Source: a virus. From it: 52,774 nucleotides of DNA. The notes under the pieces are model-generated. The model made no database searches and was not told the origin of the DNA. It was given only the letters and a program-made list of their open reading frames with translations. Made by a program: the position numbers and the translations under genes. Below, piece by piece: positions 6,619 to 14,623 of this stretch. The first letter of the stretch is position 1; every line of letters begins with the position of its first letter. The stretch is taken from positions 1 through 52,774 of the IMG/VR virus record IMGVR_UViG_3300025679_000009. One strand, given 5' to 3'.

Positions 6619-6914
6619 GCGGGGATGATCACATCCGCCGAATGGCCGCGCGGGCGGCCGACCCGCATCAGTTTGCCAAGGATCAGCTCAAGGCGCTGGT
6701 CGAGCGCATCGAACGGCTCAATGAGGAGCGCAAGGAGCTGTCGAACGATGTGCGCGACGTTTACGCGGAAGCCAAGGCCACCGGCTACAGCACGCGCGCA
6801 CTCAAACATGTCATTCGCATCCGGGAGTACGACCGGGAGCACGGTGCCGACGCGCGGCGTTCGGAAGAGGCGATCATCGAAACCTATCTCGCTGCGCTGG
6901 GGATGGCGCCATGA
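6615..6914 (+). CDS. GapR-like nucleoid-associated protein (DUF2312 family)
   Basis: 99 residues from a GTG start coupled to the preceding stop. Residues 22-97 match the family: QLKALVERIERLNEERKELS, then NDVRDVYAEAKATGYSTRAL, IRIREYD and a final ETYLAALGM. GapR proteins of alphaproteobacteria are dimers or tetramers of long helices that wrap overtwisted DNA and assist gyrase and topoisomerase IV during replication. A phage copy in the early operon could aid phage replication or reshape host chromosome topology; that role is inferred. Family length is about 80-100 residues, so it is complete. Confidence 0.85.
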   Translation: MSGDDHIRRMAARAADPHQFAKDQLKALVERIERLNEERKELSNDVRDVYAEAKATGYSTRALKHVIRIREYDREHGADARRSEEAIIETYLAALGMAP

Positions 6915-6997
6915 GTGGCACGCACATTGCTACGCGCGGGCGCGGGCGGGACGGCTTACTCGAAACCTACATGCTGGCGCTGGGGATGCTGTCGTGA
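6911..6997 (+). CDS. 28-residue micro-ORF resembling the GapR C-terminus
   Basis: Starts in an ATGA overlap with the GapR-like gene and ends in a GTGA overlap with the next. Its C-terminal half, LLETYMLALGML, repeats the end of the upstream protein (IIETYLAALGM). It looks like a duplicated scrap of the gapR 3' end kept in frame. Whether the peptide is made or useful is unknown; the coupling suggests it is at least translated. Confidence 0.45.
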   Translation: MSGTHIATRGRGRDGLLETYMLALGMLS

Positions 6998-7215
6998 AGG
7001 CAGCCGGGCGCCAACCGTTTGCGTCGGTGCGGGCCGCGATCTGCGGCCGCCTGCAGCGGGGCCGAGGGTCGCCGCCGCAGGTCTCATCCGCTAAACGCAC
7101 CGACGTTGATCGGCCTCGCCCGGAGACGCTTTGCCTCGTCGGTGCGGGCGAGGCCGGTCGCGTACTTCTGATCCTGGTCGCGACGCGCGCCGGTCAGACG
7201 GCACAGCCTCCGTAA
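6994..7215 (+). CDS. Hypothetical basic protein (weak)
   Basis: 73 residues from a GTG overlapping the preceding stop. Basic and Gly/Arg rich, with one hydrophobic stretch (LCLVGAGEAGRVLLILVATR). No family recognised; supported mainly by the coupled start, so it may not be real. Confidence 0.35.
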   Translation: MKAAGRQPFASVRAAICGRLQRGRGSPPQVSSAKRTDVDRPRPETLCLVGAGEAGRVLLILVATRAGQTAQPP

Positions 7216-7266
7216 GGCCGCCCCAGGATGAGCTTCAGTTTCACGTGAAACGTCGGGGGTAGAGCG

Positions 7267-7935
7267 TTGACGACGCTTGATCAATCGCGCGCGTGGCCGT
7301 TCGGCGCGCTTAAACCTTTCAGCTATGACCTTGCGATGATCGACCCGCCTTGGCCTACCGAAATGCGGTCGCCGAAAGGTGAGGCCAAAAGCTTTGCGAG
7401 ACACTACGGAGCAATGAGCTTCGAACAGATTCGCGAGCTGCCGGTCGGGCAGCTGCTCAAGCGCGACGCCGTCGTCTTCCTGTGGTGCACCTGGCCGCTG
7501 CTGCTCGATGGCGGCGACGCAAAACGCCACTTCCGCGACCATAACGCCGGGCGCTCGCGCGTCGGCGAGTGTCTGCAGCGCTGGGGCCTGCGCTACGTCA
7601 CCGGTGGCTCCTGGCACAAGCAGACGGTGACCGGCAAGACGGCCTTCGGCACCGGCTACGCGGTGCGGTCGGCCTGCGAGCCGTTCCTCATCGGCAAGCT
7701 CGGGAGGCCGAATCATAGCCGCTCAGAGCGCAATCTGATCGTCGGTCTGGCGCGCGAGCACTCGCGCAAGCCGGACGAGGCCTTCGCCTGGTGCGAGCGT
7801 TACATGGGGCCACACGCCCGCCTCGTAGAGATTTTCTCGCGCGAGAACCGTCCGTACTGGGACAGCTGGGGCTTCGAGGCCGGAAAATTCGATCCGGTGG
7901 TCTCAGAGAATGCGGCGCCGGCGGTGGCGGCATGA
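7267..7935 (+). CDS. MT-A70 family DNA N6-adenine methyltransferase
   Basis: 222 residues. Motif DPPW (residues 26-29) within YDLAMIDPPWP is the adenine-methyltransferase signature; VVFLWCTWP and the later SERNLIVGLAREHSRKPDEA and LVEIFSR follow the MT-A70 order. It would transfer methyl from S-adenosylmethionine to adenine N6 in DNA. No restriction partner is near, so it is an orphan enzyme, probably protecting phage DNA from host restriction or mimicking host CcrM-type marks. Downstream gene overlaps by 4 bp (ATGA). Start follows a gap with CGGGGGT upstream. Confidence 0.88.
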   Translation: MTTLDQSRAWPFGALKPFSYDLAMIDPPWPTEMRSPKGEAKSFARHYGAMSFEQIRELPVGQLLKRDAVVFLWCTWPLLLDGGDAKRHFRDHNAGRSRVGECLQRWGLRYVTGGSWHKQTVTGKTAFGTGYAVRSACEPFLIGKLGRPNHSRSERNLIVGLAREHSRKPDEAFAWCERYMGPHARLVEIFSRENRPYWDSWGFEAGKFDPVVSENAAPAVAA

Positions 7936-8360
7936 GACGCGGGATCTGCAGCCGCGGCTTGGCCTGCGATTGCACCGGCGATCGCACAATGCTGCGCACC
8001 TTCTGTCCGGATTTCCAGCTCGAGGAGGAGCCTCCGCGCGAGGTCGAGCTGGAAGCGATCGCGCACTGGCAGCGATTGCCGGAGCCGCAGCGCATTGCGT
8101 GTCTCGCCGCGCTGCGGCTGTCGGTGCCGATGGAGGTTCGCGCGAAATGGCGCGACCAGGCGGCTCGCGGCATGCGAGTGGGCTCAGAGGATCCGCGCTT
8201 CCATTTCGGGCCGGGCATGGCCGTGCGCAACACGTTGCGCCGCGTGCTGCCCGACAACGTCCTGCCGGCGGTCCCCTATCCCGACGGGGGTGAGCACAGC
8301 AACTGGGACGATTACTATTACGGCGCTCTGGATGCGCTCGCGCGTGGCGAGGCACCATGA
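7932..8360 (+). CDS. Conserved-looking phage protein, function unknown
   Basis: 142 residues, ATGA-coupled to the methyltransferase and to the next gene. Starts with a Cys-rich stretch (CSRGLACDCTG), then helical segments and a distinctive end, NWDDYYYGALDALARG. No function can be assigned. Context places it with early DNA-metabolism genes. Confidence 0.65.
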   Translation: MRRGICSRGLACDCTGDRTMLRTFCPDFQLEEEPPREVELEAIAHWQRLPEPQRIACLAALRLSVPMEVRAKWRDQAARGMRVGSEDPRFHFGPGMAVRNTLRRVLPDNVLPAVPYPDGGEHSNWDDYYYGALDALARGEAP

Positions 8361-9295
8361 AGCCCTGGCCGCAGAAGGCGCTGAGCGCGGCCGACGAGGA
8401 GCTGCGCAAGGCGCCTCCGCGGCCGCTCAGGCCGAGCCTGAGGCGCTTTAGCTGGTCGCGGCTGCACGCGGACGTGCTGTCGAGCGACCTTTGGGGGCTC
8501 GTGGCGGAAACGGCGAAAACCAGCCGCGACCGTGTCGAGGCGTTCGTCGCGCGCCTCGATGTCTACGCGAGCGGCAACCAGCCGCGCGGCTCGGTGGAAG
8601 GCTTCCCGCTGCGGGCGCTCGCGGTGACTTGGCGCTGCGACGCCGAAGAACTCGCGCGGATCTATGCGGCGCTCGAGGATCCCGAGATCGGCTGGCTCGA
8701 TCAGGATCACGTCGTCACATTCTGGGAGCGCAACCCCGACCAGGAGGACCCAACCGCGGCCGAGCGCATGCGCCGCCACCGGGCGCGCAAGAAGAACGCG
8801 CAGCTTCAGGCGCAGCGTCGGGCCGAGAAGGAGAGTTTTCCACAGGTCGAGAGCGTTACGCGTAACACCGTAACGGTTACGACCAGATCAGATCACACAT
8901 ACATAGGCGGAAAGGCCGGGGCGACAGCGCCGCCGGGACCATCGGAAGCGCCGCAGGCTGTCCAAAGAGACAGCGGGGATAGCGGGATTTACCTCACCGC
9001 CGCCGAGTCGGCCGAGGTGTGGCTGTCCACAGACGGCTTGAAGCTGGTGATCGAACGCGGCGAGTGTCTTTCCGCGGTGGCGCAGATGCGCATCGGGCGC
9101 TGGCGTACGGCCCTTGGCGGCGATCCTATTGTGCTGCGCGAGATATTCGCGGGCCTCAGCTTGACGGGCTTCCGCAGCGGCCGGTTCCTGACGCTCGTCG
9201 ACGACGAAATCGCGCGCAGGAAGCACCTCGCGCAAGGACCGCCGCTGCCGCTCGGGCCGGCGATCGCCACCGGCAGGAGGACAGGCAATGGCTGA
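8357..9295 (+). CDS. Putative phage replication initiation protein
   Basis: 312 residues. Residues about 25-125 look like the winged-helix N-terminus of phage replisome organisers (RFSWSRLHADVLSSDLWGLV, then a helix-turn-helix-like LAVTWRCDAEELARIYAALE and VVTFWERN). A basic patch TAAERMRRHRARKKN (residues about 134-148) is typical of such proteins. The C-terminal 100 residues are a separate helical domain. Position after a methyltransferase and before small early genes fits replication. No helicase or polymerase motif is present. The origin is often inside such a gene, but no iterons were seen. Confidence 0.5.
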   Translation: MKPWPQKALSAADEELRKAPPRPLRPSLRRFSWSRLHADVLSSDLWGLVAETAKTSRDRVEAFVARLDVYASGNQPRGSVEGFPLRALAVTWRCDAEELARIYAALEDPEIGWLDQDHVVTFWERNPDQEDPTAAERMRRHRARKKNAQLQAQRRAEKESFPQVESVTRNTVTVTTRSDHTYIGGKAGATAPPGPSEAPQAVQRDSGDSGIYLTAAESAEVWLSTDGLKLVIERGECLSAVAQMRIGRWRTALGGDPIVLREIFAGLSLTGFRSGRFLTLVDDEIARRKHLAQGPPLPLGPAIATGRRTGNG

Positions 9296-9614
9296 AAGCG
9301 ACACTCAGGGCGAGCGGCCCGCGCGCGAGGCGTCCGAGGCGGTCGTGCGGCAGTTCGCTCCGCCACGCGGCGCCGTGCAAGGCCAGCTCGACCGCCTCCT
9401 GGCGGCGCAGGCGCGCATCGCCGCCGCGACGGCGCGGCTGTCCAGGGCCCGGGAAAGCATCTGCGGGGCGCGGCCGGGCGCGGCCAAGGAGGTGATGCGG
9501 GGGCCCACCACGGCAACCGATCTCCTTGGCGCCCTGGCCGCGCTGGCGGAGGGCTACGAGCGTCTGGCCGGCGATCTCGATGTGGACGCCCAGGACATTG
9601 CGGCGCTGTTCTAG
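9288..9614 (+). CDS. Hypothetical protein, helical
   Basis: 108 residues, overlapping the replication-like gene by 8 bp, with GGAGG upstream. Long Ala-rich helices (GQLDRLLAAQARIAAATARL and LLGALAALAEGYERLAGDL) suggest a coiled coil. Could be a loader or accessory partner of the upstream protein, but nothing specific supports that. Confidence 0.6.
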   Translation: MAESDTQGERPAREASEAVVRQFAPPRGAVQGQLDRLLAAQARIAAATARLSRARESICGARPGAAKEVMRGPTTATDLLGALAALAEGYERLAGDLDVDAQDIAALF

Positions 9615-9700
9615 CCGCACTTCCGCCGCCTACCGTAACCATCTGGCGGCGCACGCGGAAGATGTGTAGGTTTGCCCCGTCGCCACAGGGGGACGGAGTC

Positions 9701-10069
9701 ATGGGGCAGCGTGCTCTCGTTCGGGGAGCAGCCATCCACCTCGGCCGTGAAGAGCCGCTGCCGGTCGAGCAGCTCCTGCATTACGAGCGCGGCCCGGTCA
9801 CCTATCGCCATTTTATCCGGGAGGGGCAGTCCTGGTTCGCGGTCTACGAGGCCGCGCACGACGGCATCGGCTGGCTGGTGTTTCGCGCGACGTGCCGGCA
9901 GCTGTTCCTGCTCGAAGGTGACCACGTGCAGTGCCGATTCCGCTTCCTTGAGGACCGCGGCGAGACGGTGGTCGTCGAGCAGATGCGCGGCGGCATGGCT
10001 CGGCCGGTCGAGATCGACCGTGACCAGATCGTCTTCATCGAAGAGGCCGTCGCCTCGACCGCCGCCTGA
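9701..10069 (+). CDS. Hypothetical protein
   Basis: 122 residues from ATG 9701, chosen for the GGAG seven bases upstream instead of an ATG 13 codons earlier. A mixed alpha/beta pattern with aromatic residues (QSWFAVYEAAHDGIGWLVFR). No domain recognised. Separated by short gaps from both neighbours. Confidence 0.6.
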   Translation: MGQRALVRGAAIHLGREEPLPVEQLLHYERGPVTYRHFIREGQSWFAVYEAAHDGIGWLVFRATCRQLFLLEGDHVQCRFRFLEDRGETVVVEQMRGGMARPVEIDRDQIVFIEEAVASTAA

Positions 10070-10131
10070 GATTTTGACGTTAAGCCACTGGCAACCCTCA
10101 CCATGTCACTGCTCACCGGAGGGGTCAGTGC

Positions 10132-10527
10132 ATGCGTTCCCTCCCCGAACCTTACCGTCTGAGCTTCCTGCTGCCCGCCGGCGCCATGGCCGGGGATTGC
10201 CCGGTCATCGCGCCACCTGCAGCCGACGGCTGCGGGATATCGCTGCATAGGGCAGGCCTGGTGGTGATCTTCGGACTTAGCCGCGAGGCCGTGTTTGCCT
10301 GTGCCGGCGTGGCGCTGCGCGCGCTGTGCCGCGACATCCTGCCGGTGTCGATCGGCGCCGTGCTGATGACGCCAGGTCGCGGCTTCTGCGGCAGCGATTC
10401 CTGGTCGGTGATCGTCGGCGCCGAGGTCGCGTTTTCGCCGACGTCCCTGCCGCCCTGGATCTCGAACGCGCCCGCGCGCGCACCGCCGCCGCGGCTCATC
10501 TCGATCGACGGCGAGCGGGTGAGCTGA
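10132..10527 (+). CDS. Hypothetical protein
   Basis: 131 residues with a good ribosome site (GGAGGGG). Six cysteines; the central stretch of small and hydrophobic residues (LVVIFGLSREAVFACAGVAL) may be a buried core. No family recognised. Confidence 0.55.
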   Translation: MRSLPEPYRLSFLLPAGAMAGDCPVIAPPAADGCGISLHRAGLVVIFGLSREAVFACAGVALRALCRDILPVSIGAVLMTPGRGFCGSDSWSVIVGAEVAFSPTSLPPWISNAPARAPPPRLISIDGERVS

Positions 10528-10548
10528 AGCGACAAGCGGGACAACGTC

Positions 10549-11235
10549 ATGGGACTGCAACGGGTGCGGCAGCGAATCGACACCGAGAAGTTGCTGCAGT
10601 GGGCGTTGCGCTACGAGATCCCGAAGCGAACGATCGGCGATGTGCCGGGCTATGTGTGCCCGCTCGGGCGCCTCGTCGACATGGGCACCAACATCGACGA
10701 GACCGCCGGCGAGCCGGGCTTTCCGGCGGCGCTGGGCGAGCCGCATCCGGACGCGCTGATCGTAGAACACGCAATCCTCTCGCTCGACGACGCGGCGATC
10801 GACTGGCCGGCGACTCGCGCCACCATGGTTGGAACGCTCGGCGGTCTCTTGACCGATCACGAAATTACGCTGGCGCGGCTGACGATCGGCTGTCCTGGCC
10901 TAGTCGCGATGCACGCGCGCATGGGGACGCGGCCGCGCTGGTCGCGCGATCCGGAGCCGGAGCCGCTGATCGGCCGCAACGGCAAGCCGGTCGTTCAATT
11001 CGAGGATGATGCGGGCCACGTCGTGGAAGGCCGCCGCGGCGGTCACTACGGTGCGGCGGCACGTTGCCCGCTGCGCTGGTTTCCGGATCCGCGCGAGGCC
11101 GCGTTCGAACGCATCGAGTACTCGATCTGGTGGCAGGCGCTCGACACGCTGGCAGATCATCTGCGTCCGCTGCTGATGAGTTACGAGGCGACGCCGCCGG
11201 CGGCGCATCCGAGCCCTTGGCTTTTACAGAATTGA
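10549..11235 (+). CDS. Hypothetical protein (228 aa)
   Basis: Begins with a basic helical region (RVRQRIDTEKLLQWALRYEI) and holds a Trp-rich C-terminal part (IEYSIWWQALDTLADHLRPL). It ends 70 bases before a strong terminator, so it is probably the last gene of the first rightward transcript. No catalytic motif visible. Confidence 0.65.
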   Translation: MGLQRVRQRIDTEKLLQWALRYEIPKRTIGDVPGYVCPLGRLVDMGTNIDETAGEPGFPAALGEPHPDALIVEHAILSLDDAAIDWPATRATMVGTLGGLLTDHEITLARLTIGCPGLVAMHARMGTRPRWSRDPEPEPLIGRNGKPVVQFEDDAGHVVEGRRGGHYGAAARCPLRWFPDPREAAFERIEYSIWWQALDTLADHLRPLLMSYEATPPAAHPSPWLLQN

Positions 11236-11306
11236 TTAACCACGTCTCGTGCCGGCGCTCGACATGCGCCTGGAGCTTGACAAGGATCGGACCGTGCAGA
11301 TTTCAC

Positions 11307-11337
11307 CCCGGAGCCGGCGACGGCTGCCGGGTTTTTT
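11307..11337 (+). terminator. Rho-independent terminator
   Basis: CCCGG-A-GCCG / CGGC-TG-CCGGG stem with loop GCGA, followed by six T (11332-11337). It would end the early rightward transcript after the 10549-11235 gene; a late or antiterminated transcript could read through. Confidence 0.75.
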
Positions 11338-11356
11338 GTTGCCCGGAGGGCGTCAT

Positions 11357-11590
11357 GTGACCGCGCAACTGGCGATCGAGCTCGAGGCCTTTGCCGAACG
11401 GATCAGGCGCATTCGCGCCGTAGGTCGCAACGGCGATCTCGAACCCTTTCACCTCGACCGCTCGCAGGCGCGGCAGGATGCCGTTCAGCTGGCGGAGTGG
11501 GCGCGCACCGGCAAACGGCCGGCTTCCTACGAGCTCGCTTCCGACCGCGGCCGCGCTGACGAGTCACGCACGAGGTACAGCCAGCGATGA
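11357..11590 (+). CDS. Small hypothetical protein
   Basis: 77 residues from GTG 11357, with GGAGGG seven bases upstream. Helical (LAIELEAFAERIRRIRAVGR), basic C-terminus. Coupled by ATGA to the next gene. Function unknown. Confidence 0.6.
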   Translation: MTAQLAIELEAFAERIRRIRAVGRNGDLEPFHLDRSQARQDAVQLAEWARTGKRPASYELASDRGRADESRTRYSQR

Positions 11591-11796
11591 GCACGCGCGA
11601 AAACCTCTTTGCCTTCACAGAGCCCAGCGGCTCATATCCCGGCTTCGTCTCGGTCAACCTGCTGGCGGATGGGCGCGTCGAGCTTGTCGTGCGGACGCCG
11701 GCGACGCCAGAGCGTGGCGGCGAGACGGCGCAGATGGAGCTGCGGCCTGACCAGGCGCGCGAGCTAGCTCATTCTATCCTTTCTGGTGTCCGATAA
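11587..11796 (+). CDS. Small hypothetical protein
   Basis: 69 residues, starting inside the stop of the upstream gene. Beta-rich middle (GFVSVNLLADGRVELVVRTP) and a helical end (LRPDQARELAHSILSG), a plausible small folded domain. No function assigned. Confidence 0.6.
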   Translation: MSTRENLFAFTEPSGSYPGFVSVNLLADGRVELVVRTPATPERGGETAQMELRPDQARELAHSILSGVR

Positions 11797-11893
11797 GCGT
11801 CAGTCTCGGACGTCAGGAATCGCCTGTTTAATTAATCGCCGGAGACGTCACGTGTCGAAGTTTCCGCCCTCCCTGTAGGGAGCAAAAGTCGAC

Positions 11894-12817
11894 ATGGGCG
11901 AGCTCGTCGATCCGCTCGCCTCGGTTAGGTCCTATCTGGCAGCCGAAAAGTCTTCCAACACGCGGCGGGCCTATGCCGCTGATTTTGCTCACTTCGCCGA
12001 CTGGTGTGGAAGAGTTTTGGAGCAGGCGCTCCCGTCTAGTCCACTGATCGTGGCGCGCTACCTGGCGCACCTGGCGGACAGCGGGCTCAAGCCTTCCACG
12101 ATCGAGCGGCGCTGCGCCGCGATCCGCTACGCACACAAAGCTGCTGGACACGAACCGCCGACCGGCGCCGAAGGCGTCAAGGCAGTGCTCCGCGGGATCC
12201 GTCGATCGAAAGGCGTCAAGCCGGTGCGCAAGGCGCCGGCGGACGCCGCGGCGATCGGCGCCATGCTCGAGCGGCTGCCGGCGACGCTCGCCGGCATCCG
12301 CGATCGCGCGCTGCTGCTGATCGGATTGTCGGCCGCGCTCAGGCGCTCTGAGCTGGTTGACTTAAAAGTCAAGGACGTCGAGCGCCGGGGCGCCGGTGTC
12401 ATCCTGCACATCCGCCGATCGAAGACGGACCAGGAGGGCCGGGGTCATCAGATCCCGGTGCCGAACGGCCGCACACTCAAGCCGGTGGCTGCGCTCGATG
12501 CCTGGCTGGCTGCATCGCAAATTTGCGATGGGCCCATTTTTCGCGAGATCGATCGCCACGGCCGCGTCGGCCAGGCGGCGCTGTCAGGGCGGTCGGTGGC
12601 GCGCATCGTCAAGCGCGCCGCGCGCGCAGCGGGACTGGATGAGCGAACCTTTTCCGGACACTCGCTGCGCGCTGGTTTTGTGACGCAGGCCCTGGCCGAT
12701 GGAGTCGACCCATTAAAGGCGATGAAGATCACGCGTCACGCGGATCCGCGCAGCCTGGCGATCTACGACCGCCGCGAGGCCGAGCTCGAGGACCACGCGG
12801 GAAAGGGCTTCCTGTGA
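11894..12817 (+). CDS. Second tyrosine recombinase (XerC/D-like)
   Basis: 307 residues. SAM-like N-terminal core-binding domain (about 5-90) and a complete catalytic set: Arg150 (AALRRSEL), Lys177 (RRSKTDQ), His256-x-x-Arg259 (SGHSLRAG), His282 (TRHAD) and Tyr291 (LAIYDRR). AGGGAG precedes the ATG. It lies far from both att sites, between the early genes and terminase, so it is probably not the integrase for tRNA-Asp; it might resolve phage genome multimers or invert or recombine another site. GTGA overlap couples it to the next gene. Confidence 0.88.
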   Translation: MGELVDPLASVRSYLAAEKSSNTRRAYAADFAHFADWCGRVLEQALPSSPLIVARYLAHLADSGLKPSTIERRCAAIRYAHKAAGHEPPTGAEGVKAVLRGIRRSKGVKPVRKAPADAAAIGAMLERLPATLAGIRDRALLLIGLSAALRRSELVDLKVKDVERRGAGVILHIRRSKTDQEGRGHQIPVPNGRTLKPVAALDAWLAASQICDGPIFREIDRHGRVGQAALSGRSVARIVKRAARAAGLDERTFSGHSLRAGFVTQALADGVDPLKAMKITRHADPRSLAIYDRREAELEDHAGKGFL

Positions 12818-13008
12818 CGACGGCGCCGGCGCCAAAGGAATCGCCTCCGCCGCGGACGTCGGTCGTTCACTGCTGGGTCACGGCGCCGATTGCTGAGCTG
12901 CTCAGCAAAGAGGCTGCGCGCCGCGGCATGCATCCCGATCGCCTGGCCGCCGAGCTTCTGACCATCATTGTCGGCGACGGACTTATCTCGGCGATTGTCG
13001 AGCGCTGA
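12814..13008 (+). CDS. Small hypothetical protein
   Basis: 64 residues from a GTG overlapping the recombinase stop. Residues 22-60 look like a ribbon-helix-helix type unit (HCWVTAPIAELLSKEAARRG then DRLAAELLTIIVGDGLI). Could regulate the late genes just downstream; unproven. Confidence 0.55.
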   Translation: MTTAPAPKESPPPRTSVVHCWVTAPIAELLSKEAARRGMHPDRLAAELLTIIVGDGLISAIVER

Positions 13009-13013
13009 ACGCG

Positions 13014-13691
13014 ATGCTCAAAAACGCCAAGCATGAAGCTGTTTTGCAAGCCTATATTGCAAATCGTGAGCGCGTCGGGTGGAAAGCGTACAGCGCGATC
13101 TACACGAATTCGTCGCAACGCGCGTCGGAAGTCGGATGGAGCCGGCTGTTAACGCATGCTGAGTTCTCAGCACGGCTCGCCGAGCTCGAGAAGGCGGTCG
13201 TCGACAAGGTGATCGAGAAGACCGGCATCACAGTCGAGCGTGTGCTCGCCGAGCTGGCGCTGATCGGTTTCTCGAACATGCAGGATTTCGCCGAAGCTCT
13301 CATGGAGGGCGACGTCCGCGAGCTCGAGCGCGATCGCGCCGCGGCGGTGCAAGAGATCACCGTCGACACGTACATGGACGGCGCCGGCGACGATGCGCGC
13401 GAGGTCAAGCGCGTGCGGCTCAAGCTGCTCGATAAGCGTGCTGCGCTCGTCGACATCGGGCGTCATTTGAAGATGTTCGTCGATCGGCACGAGCTCACCG
13501 GCAAAGACGGCAAGCCAATTGAGACCGTCGACGCGAGCGAGGAAAAGCCGAGCGAGCTCGAGGTGGCGCGTCGCATCGCCTTCCTGCTCGAGCGCGCTGC
13601 GCGGCTGAAAGAGAAGCCCGCTGCCACCGCCAAGGCCGGCGCCAAGGCCAAGGCGAGCGCGAAGGCGAAGCCGAAGGCACAAACGAGGTAG
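13014..13691 (+). CDS. Terminase small subunit
   Basis: 225 residues. The N-terminus (KHEAVLQAYIANRERVGWKA, ASEVGWSRLLTHAEFSARLA) follows the terminase small-subunit (Terminase_2-like) pattern of a helix-turn-helix that recognises phage DNA. The middle is a coiled coil, and the last 30 residues are a Lys/Ala-rich tail suited to DNA contact. It recruits the large subunit at the pac or cos site. Position 1.3 kb before terL fits. Confidence 0.75.
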   Translation: MLKNAKHEAVLQAYIANRERVGWKAYSAIYTNSSQRASEVGWSRLLTHAEFSARLAELEKAVVDKVIEKTGITVERVLAELALIGFSNMQDFAEALMEGDVRELERDRAAAVQEITVDTYMDGAGDDAREVKRVRLKLLDKRAALVDIGRHLKMFVDRHELTGKDGKPIETVDASEEKPSELEVARRIAFLLERAARLKEKPAATAKAGAKAKASAKAKPKAQTR

Positions 13692-13694
13692 ATC

Positions 13695-14045
13695 ATGGCC
13701 AATGCGCTGAATTCGCTCGCGGTGGTGTGCCTGGACTCGCCTGGCTGCAATCCGCGTTCGGCGCCGAGCTACGTGTCGTCGCGCCTGCTGGCCGCGGCGA
13801 CCGCCGAGTCGATCGCGATCCCGGCCGGTTCGGCCTATGTGCGGCTCGCCGGCACGGCGGACTTCTTCTACGTGTTCGGCGCGGGCCCGGCGACCGTGCC
13901 CGGCGACGTCGACGACGGCACCGCCTGCGAACTGGCGAAGCAGCAGGGCGATGCGGAGTGGATCATCATCCCGCCCGCCGCGACCACGATGAGCGTCATC
14001 AGCTCGGGCACGCCGATCGTGACGGCGAGCTTCTACAAGACCTGA
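13695..14045 (+). CDS. Hypothetical structural protein
   Basis: 116 residues, three bases after terS. Beta-rich, small residues dominate (IAIPAGSAYVRLAGTADFFY); ends in a short strand. Size and composition suggest a head decoration or joining protein, but no homologue is recognised. Confidence 0.55.
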   Translation: MANALNSLAVVCLDSPGCNPRSAPSYVSSRLLAAATAESIAIPAGSAYVRLAGTADFFYVFGAGPATVPGDVDDGTACELAKQQGDAEWIIIPPAATTMSVISSGTPIVTASFYKT

Positions 14046-14107
14046 CCTAACGTCCGCGCCGCGCGGATCGCCGCGGCTCCCCCACATCTGATCTCGAGGA
14101 GACTGCG

Positions 14108-14464
14108 ATGGCTCTGCAAAATATTGCGGACAAGGTCCTGCTTTGGCTTCATGGCCGCCGGCTCGGCATCACCGGCGACGGCCAGACCGGCGGTCAGTCG
14201 GCGCTCGTGCTCGATGGCGTGCCAATCGCCTGCTCGCGCGCGGACATCGTTCTGACCACGCTCGGCCATAACGGCGCCGGCGCCGTTGCGGTCGCCGGCG
14301 TCCAGATCGGCGACAACGTGCTCAACGTCACGAACCTGACGACTCCCGGCGACGTCACGGCGAGCTTCGAGTCGACGGTTACCGTCGCCGGCCAGGTGCA
14401 GCAGAGCGCGGCGACGAACCTTTCGGCTGCGCAGCTGATGTTCCAGGTCCAGCCGCAGAGCTGA
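14108..14464 (+). CDS. Hypothetical structural protein
   Basis: 118 residues with AGGAG upstream. Gly/Ala/Val/Thr rich beta pattern (DNVLNVTNLTTPGDVTASFE), like a phage decoration or head fibre protein. The following gap (14465-14623) holds only a possible 31-codon frame that I do not call. Confidence 0.5.
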   Translation: MALQNIADKVLLWLHGRRLGITGDGQTGGQSALVLDGVPIACSRADIVLTTLGHNGAGAVAVAGVQIGDNVLNVTNLTTPGDVTASFESTVTVAGQVQQSAATNLSAAQLMFQVQPQS

Positions 14465-14623
14465 TCGCGCGCATCGATTAGCGCACACGGGCGTCCGCTC
14501 GAGATCAGCCGGAGAATGGCCCTCGCGCCTGAAGGTCGGGATGCAGGTAACGCGCGCTCCAGGCGTGCTCATCGCCTGTCGGCCCCGGCGGCGGCATCAA
14601 TCGTTTCAACCTGAGGAGAGAAC

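Noticed and set aside
7084-7716. A 210-residue minus-strand protein opposite the methyltransferase
   Set aside because: Antisense shadow; the plus strand has the DPPW motif and operon coupling.
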